Of a stretch of DNA of 64,000 nt, positions 35,385-43,708 are shown one piece after another. Source of the stretch: Candidatus Brachybacterium merdavium (GTDB taxonomy: Bacteria; Actinomycetota; Actinomycetes; Actinomycetales; Dermabacteraceae); NCBI GenBank assembly GCA_019118275.1, contig DWZH01000042.1, positions 58,654-122,653 of the forward strand, written 5' to 3'. The position numbers were made by a program, and so were the translations under genes. A model generated the notes under the pieces. It had not been told where the DNA came from, ran no database searches, and saw only the letters and a list, made by a program, of their open reading frames with translations. Position 1 is the stretch's first letter. Each line of letters starts with the position of its first letter.

Positions 35385-35947
35385 CCGTCCGCCCGATCAC
35401 CATCGTCGGCCACCGGGCCCTCGAACGGCGCACCCGCAAGGTCCGGGAGATCACCGAGGACATCCGCACCCTGGTCGCGGACATGTTCGAGACCAACGAC
35501 GCCGCCGACGGCGCCGGGCTGGCCGCACCCCAGGTCGGATCGCGCTGGCGCCTGTTCATCTACTCCTGCCCGGACGCGGAGGGGATCGAGCGGCGCGGGG
35601 TGGTGATCAACCCCCGCCTCGAGCGATACGGTCCGCTCGAGCTGGAGGAGGACACGATCGAAGGTTGCCTCTCGGTGCCCGGCGAGGGCTTCCCCACGGC
35701 CCGCCACCGCGGAGCCCGGGTCACCGGCATCGACCTCGAGGGCCAGGAGATCACGGTCGAGGACGAAGGCGGGGTGCTGGCCCGCGCCCTGCAGCACGAG
35801 GTCGACCATCTCGAGGGATCGCTGTACCTCGACCGGCTCACCCCGGCCCTGCGGCGAGAGGCCCTGGATGCGATCACCGCCCGCGGCTGGCGGGCCCGCG
35901 GCATCCTCAGCTGGGACCCGCGCACCCTCGAGGCCGAGGACGTGTGA
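35381..35947 (+). CDS. def: Peptide deformylase
   Basis: This enzyme removes the N-formyl group from nascent proteins. It is 188 residues with all three motifs: GAGLAAPQVG at residues 44-53, EGCLSVPG with metal ligand C96, and QHEVDHLEG with H139, E140 and H143 (HExxH). The ORF track start at 35288 lies inside the YihY gene; the ATG at 35381 has CAGGAG ten bases upstream and overlaps the yihY stop. The C-terminal extension (RGWRARGILSWDPRTLEAEDV) is typical of actinobacterial enzymes. Confidence 0.95.
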   Translation: MTVRPITIVGHRALERRTRKVREITEDIRTLVADMFETNDAADGAGLAAPQVGSRWRLFIYSCPDAEGIERRGVVINPRLERYGPLELEEDTIEGCLSVPGEGFPTARHRGARVTGIDLEGQEITVEDEGGVLARALQHEVDHLEGSLYLDRLTPALRREALDAITARGWRARGILSWDPRTLEAEDV

Positions 35948-35991
35948 CCGACGACCCGCCAGGCACCCACTCACCCCCCAGGGTCTCCGCC

Positions 35992-35997
35992 TATCCT
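35992..35997 (+). promoter_or_regulatory. -10 element of the leaderless Rieske gene promoter
   Basis: TATCCT-GGAGAG-ATG shows the six-base spacing of the leaderless class. The GGAGAG directly abuts the ATG and is too close to serve as a Shine-Dalgarno sequence. Confidence 0.55.
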
Positions 35998-36003
35998 GGA
36001 GAG

Positions 36004-36429
36004 ATGGAACGCCCCTGCCTGTCCCGTCGCCGTGCCCTGATGCTGCCCGCCTCCGCCGTGGCCGTCGGAGGGGTCGCTGGTTGCGCGCCGGAGGGCGAGG
36101 GCTTCGGGACCTCCGAGCCGGTCCGCGCCGAGGACGGCGAGATCGATCTGGCCGAGGTCCCCGAGAACGCCAGCACCCTGGTCAATTTCGGCGGCCAGCA
36201 GCCCTTCGCCCTCCTGGTGCGCGGCAGCGGCGAGGACATCACCGCCTACTCCGGGTACTGCACCCACAATGGCTGCGCACTGCGCCAGGACGAGATGGAG
36301 CTGGACTGCCCCTGCCACGGCTCCCGCTTCGATGCCGCCAACGGCGAGGTGCTGGCGGGGCCCGCCACCACCCACCTGCCCGAGATCTCCGTGACCGTCG
36401 AGGACGGGGTCGTGCGCCGTGGCGCCTGA
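36004..36429 (+). CDS. Exported Rieske [2Fe-2S] lipoprotein
   Basis: This 141-residue exported electron-transfer protein has a twin-arginine signal (SRRRALMLPASAVAVGG) that ends in a lipobox-like GVAGC at C27, so it is probably folded, exported by Tat and lipid-anchored. The Rieske cluster ligands are C87/H89 (YCTHNGC) and C103/H106 (CPCHGS), with C92 and C105 placed for the stabilising disulfide. The ATG at 36004 is fixed by the signal peptide and by a -10 box six bases upstream; the ORF track start (35089) is in upstream genes. It lacks the transmembrane hairpin of QcrA and so is not the bc1 Rieske subunit. Its partner is unknown. Confidence 0.9.
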   Translation: MERPCLSRRRALMLPASAVAVGGVAGCAPEGEGFGTSEPVRAEDGEIDLAEVPENASTLVNFGGQQPFALLVRGSGEDITAYSGYCTHNGCALRQDEMELDCPCHGSRFDAANGEVLAGPATTHLPEISVTVEDGVVRRGA

Positions 36430-37261
36430 CCCGGGGTCCCGACCTGCGCAGGAACCGCCCCACCGCCTCCACCGCGGATCGTTCTCCTTCGTCCGCCGCG
36501 GCGACCGCCTCTCCCCCAACCGGCAGGCGGCCTGGGACCGGCTCGCCGATCGCTACGTGCTGGATCTGCCCCGGGGCCAGCACGACACCCTGCCCGCCCC
36601 GGAGGCCTCGCTCGACCTGGAGCTGACCTTCGGTCGTCGGGCCGAGCTGGTGGTGGAGATCGGCAGCGGGCTGGGCGAGAACATCGCCGCCGCGGCCGCA
36701 GCTGATCCCACCCGGGACCATCTCGCGGTGGAGGTCTACGCCCCCGGCATCGCTCAGACCCTGCTGCGCCTGGAGCGAGCGGGCCTGCCCGACAACGTGC
36801 GGATCCTGCCGCTGGATGCCCAGGCCAGCCTGCCCGCCCTGCTGCCACCCGCCTCGATCGCCGAGCTATGGGTGTTCTTCCCCGATCCGTGGCCCAAGGC
36901 CCGTCACCACAAGCGCCGGCTGATCAACCCCGAGTTCCTGGCGGACCTGCTGCCGCTGCTCGCCGACGGAGCCGAGCTGCGCCTGGCCACGGACTGGGCC
37001 CAGTACGCCCATCACATGCGCGAGCTGCTGGATGCACGTGAGGAGCTCGAGCTGCTGGTGCCCGACGGGCCGCGCCCAGCGGGATCGACCAGCGATCCCG
37101 TCCCCGAGGATCTTCCGGTGAAGGGATGGGCGCCGCGCTTCGAGGGTCGCGTGAAGACCAGCTTCGAGGGCAAGGGATGCGCCGCGGGCCGTCTAGTATG
37201 GGATCTCGCATACACCCGGGTCCCCCGGTCCCGAGTTCCCGGCCCCGTGCCTGTCCCCTGA
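36419..37261 (+). CDS. trmB: tRNA (guanine-N7-)-methyltransferase
   Basis: TrmB makes m7G46 in tRNA. It is 280 residues from a GTG that overlaps the end of the Rieske gene. SAM motif I is VVEIGSGLGENIAAAAAADP near residue 78, the acidic partner is HLAVEVYAPGIAQTLLRL, and the family signature is ELWVFFPDPWPKARHHKRRLINPEFL near 150, followed by GAELRLATDWAQYAHHMRELLDA. A C-terminal FEGRVKTSFEGKG tail matches the family. The N-terminal about 20 residues may be untranslated if a later start is used. The 3' part contains TAGTAT near 37194, a possible -10 for the next gene. Confidence 0.94.
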   Translation: MAPDPGSRPAQEPPHRLHRGSFSFVRRGDRLSPNRQAAWDRLADRYVLDLPRGQHDTLPAPEASLDLELTFGRRAELVVEIGSGLGENIAAAAAADPTRDHLAVEVYAPGIAQTLLRLERAGLPDNVRILPLDAQASLPALLPPASIAELWVFFPDPWPKARHHKRRLINPEFLADLLPLLADGAELRLATDWAQYAHHMRELLDAREELELLVPDGPRPAGSTSDPVPEDLPVKGWAPRFEGRVKTSFEGKGCAAGRLVWDLAYTRVPRSRVPGPVPVP

Positions 37262-37304
37262 CCATCCGTCCCCCTTCGGAGACACCGGATGAGAGCGAGT
37301 CCGC

Positions 37305-38354
37305 ATGACTGGCCCCGACGACGTCGATCTGCCCGCCGACTGGGAGGATGGCGACTCCCCCGAACCCGGTCGGCGCCGGGGCCGCCGCCTCGCACTGATC
37401 GGGCTGGGGCTCGTCGCCGTGGTGGTGATCGGCGCGGGCGTGGTGATCGGCAGCTACATGAAGTCGCTCAGCGACTCGTACCAGAAACGTGATGTCGTCA
37501 GCATCACCCGCGGGCCCTCCGACGGTGAGCGACCCGAGCACGTCGACGGCACCGGGCGCAACTTCCTGCTGCTGGGTTCGGACAAGCGGTCCGAGGAGGA
37601 CGCCGCCTCCGAGGGGGTCAGCGGCGAGCGCTCGGACGTGATGATGCTGGTGCACGTCTCCGACGACGACCAGGACGTGCACGTGGTGTCCTTCCCCCGT
37701 GACCTGTACGTGGAGATCCCCGGGCACGGCAGGGACCGGATCAACGCGGCCCTCGCCTTCGGCGGAGTGGGCCTGGCGGTCAGCACGGTCGAGAACTACA
37801 CGGGCGTGCCGATCGACCATGTGGCCCTGATCGACTTCGACGGCATCGAGGGCCTGGTGGACACGCTGGGCGGTGTCGACGTGGACGTCCCCGTCGACTT
37901 CGAGGCCGACGGCCACCAGTTCACCGAGGGCACCCAGAGCATGGATGGCGAGCAGGCCCTGACCTTCGTGCGCCAGCGCAAGCAGTTCGCCGACGGCGAC
38001 TTCCAGCGCAACCGCAACCAGCAGGCCGTGCTGCAGGGCATCGCCGACAAGCTGATCAGTGCCGATACCCTCACCGACCCGCGCAAGCTGCGCGACACCA
38101 TCGACGCGGTCTCCCCGTACCTCACCACCGACGACGGACTCAGCAGCACGGCCATGGTGGAGCTGGGCCTGTCCCTGCGCTCGGTCCGCTCGGGGGACCT
38201 GTACTTCCTGTCGGTGCCGCACGCGGGGCCGGAGACCACCAGCGGCGGCGCGAGCGTGGTGGCCACCGACGAGGAGTCCATGGACGAGCTGCGCGATGCG
38301 CTGCGCAGCGACGACATGGGAACCTACTACGCTCAGAACGCCGGCACCTTCTGA
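37305..38354 (+). CDS. LytR-CpsA-Psr (LCP) family cell-wall glycopolymer ligase
   Basis: This is a membrane-anchored phosphotransferase that attaches polyprenyl-linked glycopolymers to peptidoglycan. It is 349 residues: a cytoplasmic N-terminus of about 22 residues, one transmembrane helix (LALIGLGLVAVVVIGAGVVIGSY), then the LCP domain. Key segments are NFLLLGSDKR, SDVMMLVHVS, SFPRDLYVEIPGHGRDRINAALAFGG with the conserved Arg/Asp residues, and EQALTFVRQRKQFADGDFQRNRNQQAVLQ. It is followed by a DUF4235 protein gene 45 bases downstream. A second, larger LCP gene lies at 49679. Confidence 0.92.
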   Translation: MTGPDDVDLPADWEDGDSPEPGRRRGRRLALIGLGLVAVVVIGAGVVIGSYMKSLSDSYQKRDVVSITRGPSDGERPEHVDGTGRNFLLLGSDKRSEEDAASEGVSGERSDVMMLVHVSDDDQDVHVVSFPRDLYVEIPGHGRDRINAALAFGGVGLAVSTVENYTGVPIDHVALIDFDGIEGLVDTLGGVDVDVPVDFEADGHQFTEGTQSMDGEQALTFVRQRKQFADGDFQRNRNQQAVLQGIADKLISADTLTDPRKLRDTIDAVSPYLTTDDGLSSTAMVELGLSLRSVRSGDLYFLSVPHAGPETTSGGASVVATDEESMDELRDALRSDDMGTYYAQNAGTF

Positions 38355-38399
38355 CCGGTACCGCCCACCCCCGTCGTCACCGCCTGGAGGACACCCCCC

Positions 38400-38765
38400 A
38401 TGGGAAACGTGCTCGTGAAGATCTCCATGACCATCGCCGGCCTCGCCGCAGCGGTGGTCGGCAACAAGCTGATCATCTCCCTGTGGGGAGCGATCTTCGG
38501 TGAGGACGCCCCCACCGCGAAGCACGCCAAGTCCACCGCCAAGGAGACCAAGCAGCGCCGCAAGGAGGCGAAGAAGGAGGGCCAGACCGCCCAGGAGATC
38601 GCCGCGATCCGGGATCCCTCGGAGGATCAGCCCGTCTGGAAGGCCCTGCTGTGGACCCTGCTGTCCGGGGTGTTCCTGCAGGGGATGCGGATGCTGGCCC
38701 AGCGCGGAGCGCGCGTGGGCACCGAGAAGGTCGCCGGGCGCCGTCCCCGCCCCAACCGCGGCTGA
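38400..38765 (+). CDS. DUF4235 domain small membrane protein
   Basis: This 121-residue protein matches the pattern of DUF4235: a hydrophobic helix at residues 6-27 (VKISMTIAGLAAAVVGNKLIISLWG), a charged linker rich in Lys/Glu (KETKQRRKEAKKEG), then PVWKALLWTLLSGVFLQGMRMLAQRGA as a second helix. It has a GGAGGACACCCCCC leader just before the ATG. The function is unknown. It follows an LCP gene, which suggests a cell-envelope role but proves nothing. Confidence 0.8.
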   Translation: MGNVLVKISMTIAGLAAAVVGNKLIISLWGAIFGEDAPTAKHAKSTAKETKQRRKEAKKEGQTAQEIAAIRDPSEDQPVWKALLWTLLSGVFLQGMRMLAQRGARVGTEKVAGRRPRPNRG

Positions 38766-38849
38766 GGCCGCCACCGTCCCGTCGCCACGCCCCTCACGGC
38801 TCGGGGACGGGACCCGGCACGGGCGGCACCGGCCCCGGCCTGCTGCGGC

Positions 38850-39524
38850 TCAGAACTCGTCGACGTCGGTGGCGGAGTTCAGCGTGTCCACGGAATCGCC
38901 GGTCACCAGGAAGCCCACCCGACGGACCAGCGAGACAGCATGGTCGCCGAGGCGCTCGTAGAACCGGATCAGCAGGGTCATGTCGACGATCTGCGCGTTG
39001 GAGAAGCCCTCGCTGCGCGCGATCTCACGAGCGATCTCGCGCTGCAGCTCATCGAGCTGGCTGTCATTGTTCTCCACCCGCGCGGCCAGGGCCAGATCGC
39101 GCTCGGCGATGACCACCGCGGCCTCGTGCACGGCCGTCGCGGCCAGCTCACCCATGCGGGCGATCTGCTCCCGGTGCTGCGCGGGCACGGTGGGCTCGGG
39201 ATGGCTGCGGCGCGCCGTCAGCGCGATGTGGGCGCTGAGGTCGCCCATCCGCTCGAGCGATGAGCTCATGCGCAACGCGGCCACCATCAGCCGCAGGTCG
39301 GTGGCCACCGGGGACTGCCGCGCCAGCAGCTCGACGATCTTCGAGTCCAGGTCCACCTGTCGTTCATCGATGTGGGGGTCGGCGGCGATCACCCTCTCGG
39401 CCAGACCGAGATCGCTCTCGAGCAGCGCCGTGGTGGCGTCCTCGAGAGCGGTCCGCACCATCGACGCCATGTCGACCAGATCGTCGACGAGATACCGAAG
39501 GTCGCTCTGATAGGCCTCGCGCAT
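38850..39524 (-). CDS. phoU: Phosphate transport system regulatory protein PhoU
   Basis: PhoU links the Pst phosphate transporter to the SenX3-RegX3 two-component system and represses signalling when phosphate is abundant. It is 224 residues from the ATG at 39524, with GAGGAGA about nine bases upstream; the ORF track start at 39542 is six codons earlier. Two three-helix repeats are visible, each with an E/DxxxD metal-binding motif (for example AADPHIDERQVDLDSKI and ENNDSQLDELQREI). Helix segments SSLERMGDLSAHIA and YERLGDHAVSLVRRV are diagnostic. It is divergent from senX3, with a PHO-box-like repeat in between. No pst genes are in the window. Confidence 0.94.
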   Translation of the reverse strand: MREAYQSDLRYLVDDLVDMASMVRTALEDATTALLESDLGLAERVIAADPHIDERQVDLDSKIVELLARQSPVATDLRLMVAALRMSSSLERMGDLSAHIALTARRSHPEPTVPAQHREQIARMGELAATAVHEAAVVIAERDLALAARVENNDSQLDELQREIAREIARSEGFSNAQIVDMTLLIRFYERLGDHAVSLVRRVGFLVTGDSVDTLNSATDVDEF

Positions 39525-39579
39525 GCTCTGCACTCTCCTCATCCGGTGGGGGCTCCACCGACCGATCCTGGCAACCCCG

Positions 39580-39607
39580 GGTGAACATCCGTCGATCCCA
39601 GGTGAAC
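39580..39607. promoter_or_regulatory. PHO-box-like direct repeat between phoU and senX3
   Basis: GGTGAAC occurs at 39580-39586 and 39601-39607, start-to-start 21 bases, which is GTTCACC on the minus strand. The middle unit GTCGATCCCA is degenerate. Streptomyces PHO boxes consist of 11-bp GTTCACC-type direct repeats bound by PhoP, and RegX3 uses related sites. Position between the PhoU and SenX3-RegX3 genes supports autoregulation. Confidence 0.6.
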
Positions 39608-39687
39608 TGCCGGCGGAGTCTCCGTGAATTCCTGGCCCCAGTCTCCCCCATGGGCGCGGCCGGCGGCCCGGCCCCGACCAGCCGCCC

Positions 39688-39693
39688 TATTCT
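39688..39693 (+). promoter_or_regulatory. -10 element of the leaderless senX3 promoter
   Basis: TATTCT-GTAGAG-GTG: six bases separate the -10 from the GTG start, so the message probably begins at the start codon. Confidence 0.6.
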
Positions 39694-39699
39694 GTAGAG

Positions 39700-40920
39700 G
39701 TGCCCAGCTCCCTCCTGCTCCTGATCGCCGCGCTGATCGGCCTCGTGATCGGCTGCAGCTCGATGTGGGCGCTGATGCGTTCGGAGCGGCGCCGCGCACT
39801 CTCGTTCTCCGCGCCCCCCGGCCCGCAGGTGCTGCCCGAGGCCGCCGCCGAGGTGCTCGCGATCCTGTCCTCCGCCTATGTGGTCCTCGACTCCAGCGGG
39901 GACGTGCTGCGCGCCTCGCCGTTGGCCTATTCCTACGGGATCGTGCGCGCCGCCGGCGGTGACCACCCCCGACTGGCCAACAGCGAGCTGATGGAGCTGG
40001 CTGCCGACGTCGGCCGCAACGGCGGCTTCCGTGACGAGCGCCTGTCGGTGCGGCGCTCCAGCCAAGGCGACTCGGACGCGGTGATCGACGTGCGGATCGG
40101 GGCGCTGGGCGAACACGGGGCGCTGCTGCTGGCCGATGACCTCACCCGCGCGGTCCGCGTGGAGGAGACCCGCCGGGACTTCGTGGCCAACGTCTCCCAT
40201 GAGCTGAAGACCCCGGTCGGCGCGATCAACCTGCTCGCCGAGACCATGGAGGACGCGGCCGAGGACCCCGACGCCGTGCGCCGCTTCGCCGAGCGCATGC
40301 AGACCGAGTCGCGCCGCCTGTCCCACCTGGTCCAAGAGATCATCGAGCTCTCGCGGGTGCAGGGCTCCTCCGCCCTGCCCCATGCGGAGCCGGTCGAGCT
40401 CGACGAGGTCGTCGAGGAGGCCGTGGCCCTGAACCGCAACCTCGCGCTCGGCTCCCACATCGATCTCGCGGTCGGCGGCGCCGAGGGCCTGCAGGTGTTC
40501 GGCTCGGCCCCGATGCTGACCACGGCGCTGTCCAACCTGATCTCCAATGCCATCACCTACTCCGAGCCCGAGACCCGGGTCGGGGTGTCGATCCGGCGCG
40601 AGGGCGGGATGGTGGAGCTGTCGGTCAAGGACCAGGGCATCGGGATCTCCAAGGAGAACCTGGAACGGGTCTTCGAGCGCTTCTTCCGGGTCGACAAGGC
40701 GCGATCGCGCGACACCGGCGGCTCGGGCCTGGGACTGGCGATCGTCAAGCACATCGCCACCGACCACGGCGGGCAGGTCACCGCCTGGTCGATGGCCGGC
40801 CAGGGGTCGACCTTCACCCTGCACATCCCCGAGATGGGGCGCACCGAGACCATCACGGCCGGAGGCTCGGACAGGATTCGAACAGCGGCTGCCGAGCAGG
40901 CACCGGGAAAGGGAAGCTGA
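39700..40920 (+). CDS. senX3: SenX3/PhoR-type phosphate-sensing histidine kinase
   Basis: This sensor kinase for phosphate limitation has 406 residues with a GTG start. A short N-terminal hydrophobic region (LLLLIAALIGLVIGCSSMWALM) is followed by a PAS-like domain (about 45-145). The HisKA domain has phosphoacceptor H167 in FVANVSHELKTPVGAINLLAE. The HATPase has SNLISNAITYS, VKDQGIGISKENLERVFERFFR and TGGSGLGLAIVKHIATDHGG. RegX3 follows three bases after the stop. The neighbouring divergent phoU and the RegX3-type partner identify it as SenX3 rather than a generic kinase. Confidence 0.93.
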   Translation: MPSSLLLLIAALIGLVIGCSSMWALMRSERRRALSFSAPPGPQVLPEAAAEVLAILSSAYVVLDSSGDVLRASPLAYSYGIVRAAGGDHPRLANSELMELAADVGRNGGFRDERLSVRRSSQGDSDAVIDVRIGALGEHGALLLADDLTRAVRVEETRRDFVANVSHELKTPVGAINLLAETMEDAAEDPDAVRRFAERMQTESRRLSHLVQEIIELSRVQGSSALPHAEPVELDEVVEEAVALNRNLALGSHIDLAVGGAEGLQVFGSAPMLTTALSNLISNAITYSEPETRVGVSIRREGGMVELSVKDQGIGISKENLERVFERFFRVDKARSRDTGGSGLGLAIVKHIATDHGGQVTAWSMAGQGSTFTLHIPEMGRTETITAGGSDRIRTAAAEQAPGKGS

Positions 40921-40923
40921 CAT

Positions 40924-41616
40924 ATGACGCGCATCTTGATCGTGGAGGACGAGGAGTCGTTCTCGGATCCTCTGTCGTATTCGCTGCGCAAGGAGGGCTA
41001 CGAGGTCGCCGTGGCCGACACCGGCACCGACGGCCTGCGGATCTTCTCCGCGCACGGCGCCGACCTGGTGCTGCTGGACCTGATGCTGCCCGGGCTGAGC
41101 GGGACCGAGGTGTGCCGGGAGATCCGTCGCACCTCGAGCGTCCCGGTCATCATGCTCACCGCGAAGGACGACGAGTTCGACAAGGTGCTCGGCCTGGAGC
41201 TCGGGGCCGACGACTACGTCACCAAGCCCTACTCCTCCCGGGAGCTGCTGGCCCGGATCAAGGCCGTGCTGCGGCGCGGCCAGGACTCGGCGGAGGACGA
41301 GGAGGACACGACGCTGACCGCGGGCGGCATCATGATGGACGTCGAGCGTCATGTGGTGGAGGTCCGCGGCCAGGACGTGGCCCTGCCATTGAAGGAGTTC
41401 GAGCTGCTGGAGATGCTGCTGCGCAATGTCGACCGGGTGCTCACCCGCGGTCAGCTGATCGACCGGGTCTGGGGCGCCGACTACGTCGGCGACACCAAGA
41501 CCCTGGATGTGCACGTCAAGCGCCTGCGCGCCAAGATCGAGCAGGACCCACGGAACCCGGTGCACCTGGTGACCGTGCGGGGCCTGGGCTACAAGTTCGA
41601 ATCCGGCAGCGCCTGA
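40924..41616 (+). CDS. regX3: RegX3/PhoP-type phosphate response regulator
   Basis: This OmpR-family response regulator has 230 residues. The receiver domain has acidic E8/D9 and phosphoacceptor D52 in LLDLMLPGLSG, T in IMLTAKD and K in YVTKPYSSREL. The winged-helix DNA-binding domain has LPLKEFELLEMLLRNVDRVLTRGQLIDRVWG and TLDVHVKRLRAKIE. It lies three bases after senX3 and forms its operon. Expected targets are pst and phosphatase genes and its own PHO box upstream of senX3. A hairpin terminator follows. Confidence 0.95.
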   Translation: MTRILIVEDEESFSDPLSYSLRKEGYEVAVADTGTDGLRIFSAHGADLVLLDLMLPGLSGTEVCREIRRTSSVPVIMLTAKDDEFDKVLGLELGADDYVTKPYSSRELLARIKAVLRRGQDSAEDEEDTTLTAGGIMMDVERHVVEVRGQDVALPLKEFELLEMLLRNVDRVLTRGQLIDRVWGADYVGDTKTLDVHVKRLRAKIEQDPRNPVHLVTVRGLGYKFESGSA

Positions 41617-41633
41617 TCCGCCCCTGAGGTGCG

Positions 41634-41664
41634 GAGCGCCCCGGAGCAGGGCTCCGGGGCGCTC
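41634..41664. terminator. Bidirectional terminator between regX3 and the lipoprotein gene
   Basis: GAGCGCCCCGGAGC-AGG-GCTCCGGGGCGCTC is a perfect 14-bp stem with a 3-base loop, 17 bases after the regX3 stop and 23 bases from the convergent lipoprotein stop. Confidence 0.85.
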
Positions 41665-41687
41665 TCACGACGGCGGGTGCGGGCGGC

Positions 41688-42209
41688 TCACTCCTCGGCG
41701 GCGCCCTGCTCGAAGTAGCCCAGCGTGTTGTCGGTGACCGGCATGGTGATCTCGGTGGACTCCCCGTCCCAGGACACCGCCAGGTCCATCAACTCGCCCG
41801 GGGCGACGTCCAGCTCACCGATCGACACGGCCTGCTGATCCGGCCCGGAGCCGAGCTCGACGACGTCACCGGCCGGGACGGCCACCTGGGTGGAGAAGAC
41901 CACTGCACCCTCGACCAGGCCCTCCAGCTCGACGGTGATCTCCTCGGCCGTGTAGTTCGCGACGGACCCGCTGAACGTGGCCGCGCCGTCCGCATCGACC
42001 ACGACCACCGCGTTGCGCACGCCGGCCGTGACACTGCCCGACTGCTCCAGGTTCGCGTTGGTACCGTCGGAGGACTGGTAGAACTCGTGGGTCTGCACGG
42101 GATTGGTGTAGGCGCAGCCGCTGGCGCCCAGAGCCAGGCCGAGGGCGGCGACGGAGAGCACGAGACGACGGGTACGGCGCACTGAGGGCTCCTGTTCGAT
42201 GCCGCTCAT
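41688..42209 (-). CDS. Putative lipoprotein of unknown function
   Basis: This 173-residue exported lipoprotein has a basic n-region (RRTRR), a hydrophobic stretch ([13 protein letters not shown]) and a lipobox GASGC with C32. The mature part is beta-rich and acidic, with repeated hydrophobic-polar alternation ([39 protein letters not shown]), suggesting one or two immunoglobulin-like domains. I recognise no family. The ATG at 42209 is preferred over the ORF track start because of the signal layout. It is convergent with regX3, and a copper or phosphate role is speculation I do not make. Confidence 0.7.
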   Translation of the reverse strand: MSGIEQEPSVRRTRRLVLSVAALGLALGASGCAYTNPVQTHEFYQSSDGTNANLEQSGSVTAGVRNAVVVVDADGAATFSGSVANYTAEEITVELEGLVEGAVVFSTQVAVPAGDVVELGSGPDQQAVSIGELDVAPGELMDLAVSWDGESTEITMPVTDNTLGYFEQGAAEE

Positions 42210-42404
42210 CGCGGCGAGACGTTCGGGGAGGGCGCGGTCAGGATACCGCACGCGAACGCCTCGGACCGACGGCGCGGCGCGAGAGGGGACCCGCCGATGG
42301 CCGGGCCGCACCAGGGGGCACGGAGACGGGGCCGGGACGAGGGAGCGCGAATGTTAGCACAGCCCTCCCCTGATAGACTGCTCCGCGGAAAGGGGACCAT
42401 CCAC

Positions 42405-42887
42405 ATGAACTTTGCCGTCGGCGAGACCGTCGTCTACCCGCACCATGGTGCTGCACTCATCGAAGAGGTCAAGACTCGCACCATCAAGGGCGAAGACCGC
42501 ACCTATCTGAAGCTGAGGGTCGCCCAGGGCGACCTGACCATCGAGGTCCCCGCCGACAACGTCGACCTGGTCGGCGTGCGCGACGTGGTGGACAAGGAGG
42601 GCTTGGACGAGGTGTTCGAGGTCCTCCGTCAGCCCTACACCGAGGAGCCCACCAACTGGTCGCGTCGGTACAAGGCCAATGTCGAGAAGCTCGCCTCCGG
42701 CGATGTGAAGAAGGTCGCCGAGGTCGTGCGCGATCTGTGGCGCCGCGACCAGGACCGTGGCCTCTCGGCCGGGGAGAAGCGGATGCTCGCCAAGGCGCGG
42801 CAGATTCTGGTCTCCGAGCTGGCGCTGGCCGAGAAGACCGATGAGGCCGATGCCGAGTCGATCCTCGATGAGGTCCTCGCCTCCTGA
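42405..42887 (+). CDS. carD: RNA polymerase-binding transcription factor CarD
   Basis: CarD binds the RNAP beta subunit and stabilises open complexes at most promoters in actinobacteria. It is 160 residues, the standard length. The RNAP-interacting domain is [22 protein letters not shown]..., and the C-terminal DNA-binding helices contain the conserved tryptophan in [17 protein letters not shown]. The start ATG at 42405 has GAAAGGGGA upstream and a possible -10 TAGACT at 42374; the ORF track start adds 36 spurious residues. The gene precedes the ispD-like gene as in mycobacteria. A divergent CarD paralogue lies at 27320. Confidence 0.96.
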   Translation: MNFAVGETVVYPHHGAALIEEVKTRTIKGEDRTYLKLRVAQGDLTIEVPADNVDLVGVRDVVDKEGLDEVFEVLRQPYTEEPTNWSRRYKANVEKLASGDVKKVAEVVRDLWRRDQDRGLSAGEKRMLAKARQILVSELALAEKTDEADAESILDEVLAS

Positions 42888-42901
42888 CCCCGTCCCGAAC
42901 C

Positions 42902-43627
42902 GTGTCCTCAGCCGCCGCGTCGATCCGTTCAGGCCCCCCGCGGCCGATCGTCCTGGCCCTCGCGCCACCGGTCGCCGGTGCCTCCGCCGAGGCGGACATC
43001 CCATGCCTGGGGATGCTCGGCGGCTCCCCGCTGATCGAGCGTCTGCTCACCACCCTGCGCGGGCCCGGCCTGCCTCCCGCACTGGTGGTCGCCGCCCCTG
43101 AGCCGGCCCGTCAGCTGCGCTCCGCCCTGCCCGGTCTGGAGGTGGTGTCGGCGGTGGGCGGCCGCCCGGGTGCCCTGCGCGCGGCGCTGGACGCCACGGA
43201 CGAGCCGTTGCTGCTGGTCCACGACGCCGAACGGGCCCTGACCCCGGAATCCACCGTCACCGAGGTCCTCGCGGGTCTGGACGAGCAGGCCGACGCAGTC
43301 GTGCCCGTGATCCCGATGACCGACTCGGTCAAGGCCGCCCCCGCCGACCGTTCCGGCGGCCTGCGCAACATCGACCGCTCCACGCTGGCGGGTGTGCAGA
43401 GTCCGCGCCTGCTGCGCCGGACCGTGTTGGAGCGCGCCCTGAGAGATGCCCCGCAGGCGCCCGATGAGGTCCTCGGCGCCCTCGAGATCGGCGCGCGCGT
43501 GCGCACCGTGCCGGGCTCGCACTCGGGCTTCGCGGTGGTGGACCGGCTCAGTCTGTGGCAGGCGCAGATCTCCCTCGGCCTGGCTCGGGACACCTCCCAC
43601 CGCTACGGCCTGGCGCGCCGCAGCTGA
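42902..43627 (+). CDS. Degenerate IspD-like protein (probable pseudoenzyme)
   Basis: This 241-residue protein sits where actinobacteria carry ispD (directly after carD) and aligns with mycobacterial IspD over most of its length: LLVHDAERALTP, AVVPVIPMTDSVKAA, ALEIGARVRTVPGS. However, the CTP/MEP-binding residues are gone. The glycine loop GSGxR is replaced by PPVAGAS (about 22-28), the Pro-Lys step by PCLGML, the TPQGF motif by VQSPRLL, and the C-terminal FKIT lysine by FAVV. MEP cytidylyltransferase activity is therefore unlikely. The reading frame is intact, so it may be a retained non-catalytic protein. An IspD with intact motifs is encoded at 44031. Confidence 0.8.
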   Translation: MSSAAASIRSGPPRPIVLALAPPVAGASAEADIPCLGMLGGSPLIERLLTTLRGPGLPPALVVAAPEPARQLRSALPGLEVVSAVGGRPGALRAALDATDEPLLLVHDAERALTPESTVTEVLAGLDEQADAVVPVIPMTDSVKAAPADRSGGLRNIDRSTLAGVQSPRLLRRTVLERALRDAPQAPDEVLGALEIGARVRTVPGSHSGFAVVDRLSLWQAQISLGLARDTSHRYGLARRS

Positions 43628-43708
43628 CCGGTCCCTGCGCGCTGCCCCCCCCCGGGGCCGGTCCGTGGCCGGCCTGCTCCACTGGGCGGCCGAACCTGGT
43701 CACCGCGG

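Noticed and set aside
38766-38849. Terminator between DUF4235 and phoU genes (CCGTCCC...GGGACGG)
   Set aside because: The arms are short and separated by about 25 bases, too weak to report as a feature.
39364-41565. 733-residue minus-strand ORF over senX3-regX3
   Set aside because: Shadow of the third-position GC bias; low-complexity translation full of His, Gly and Gln with no family match.
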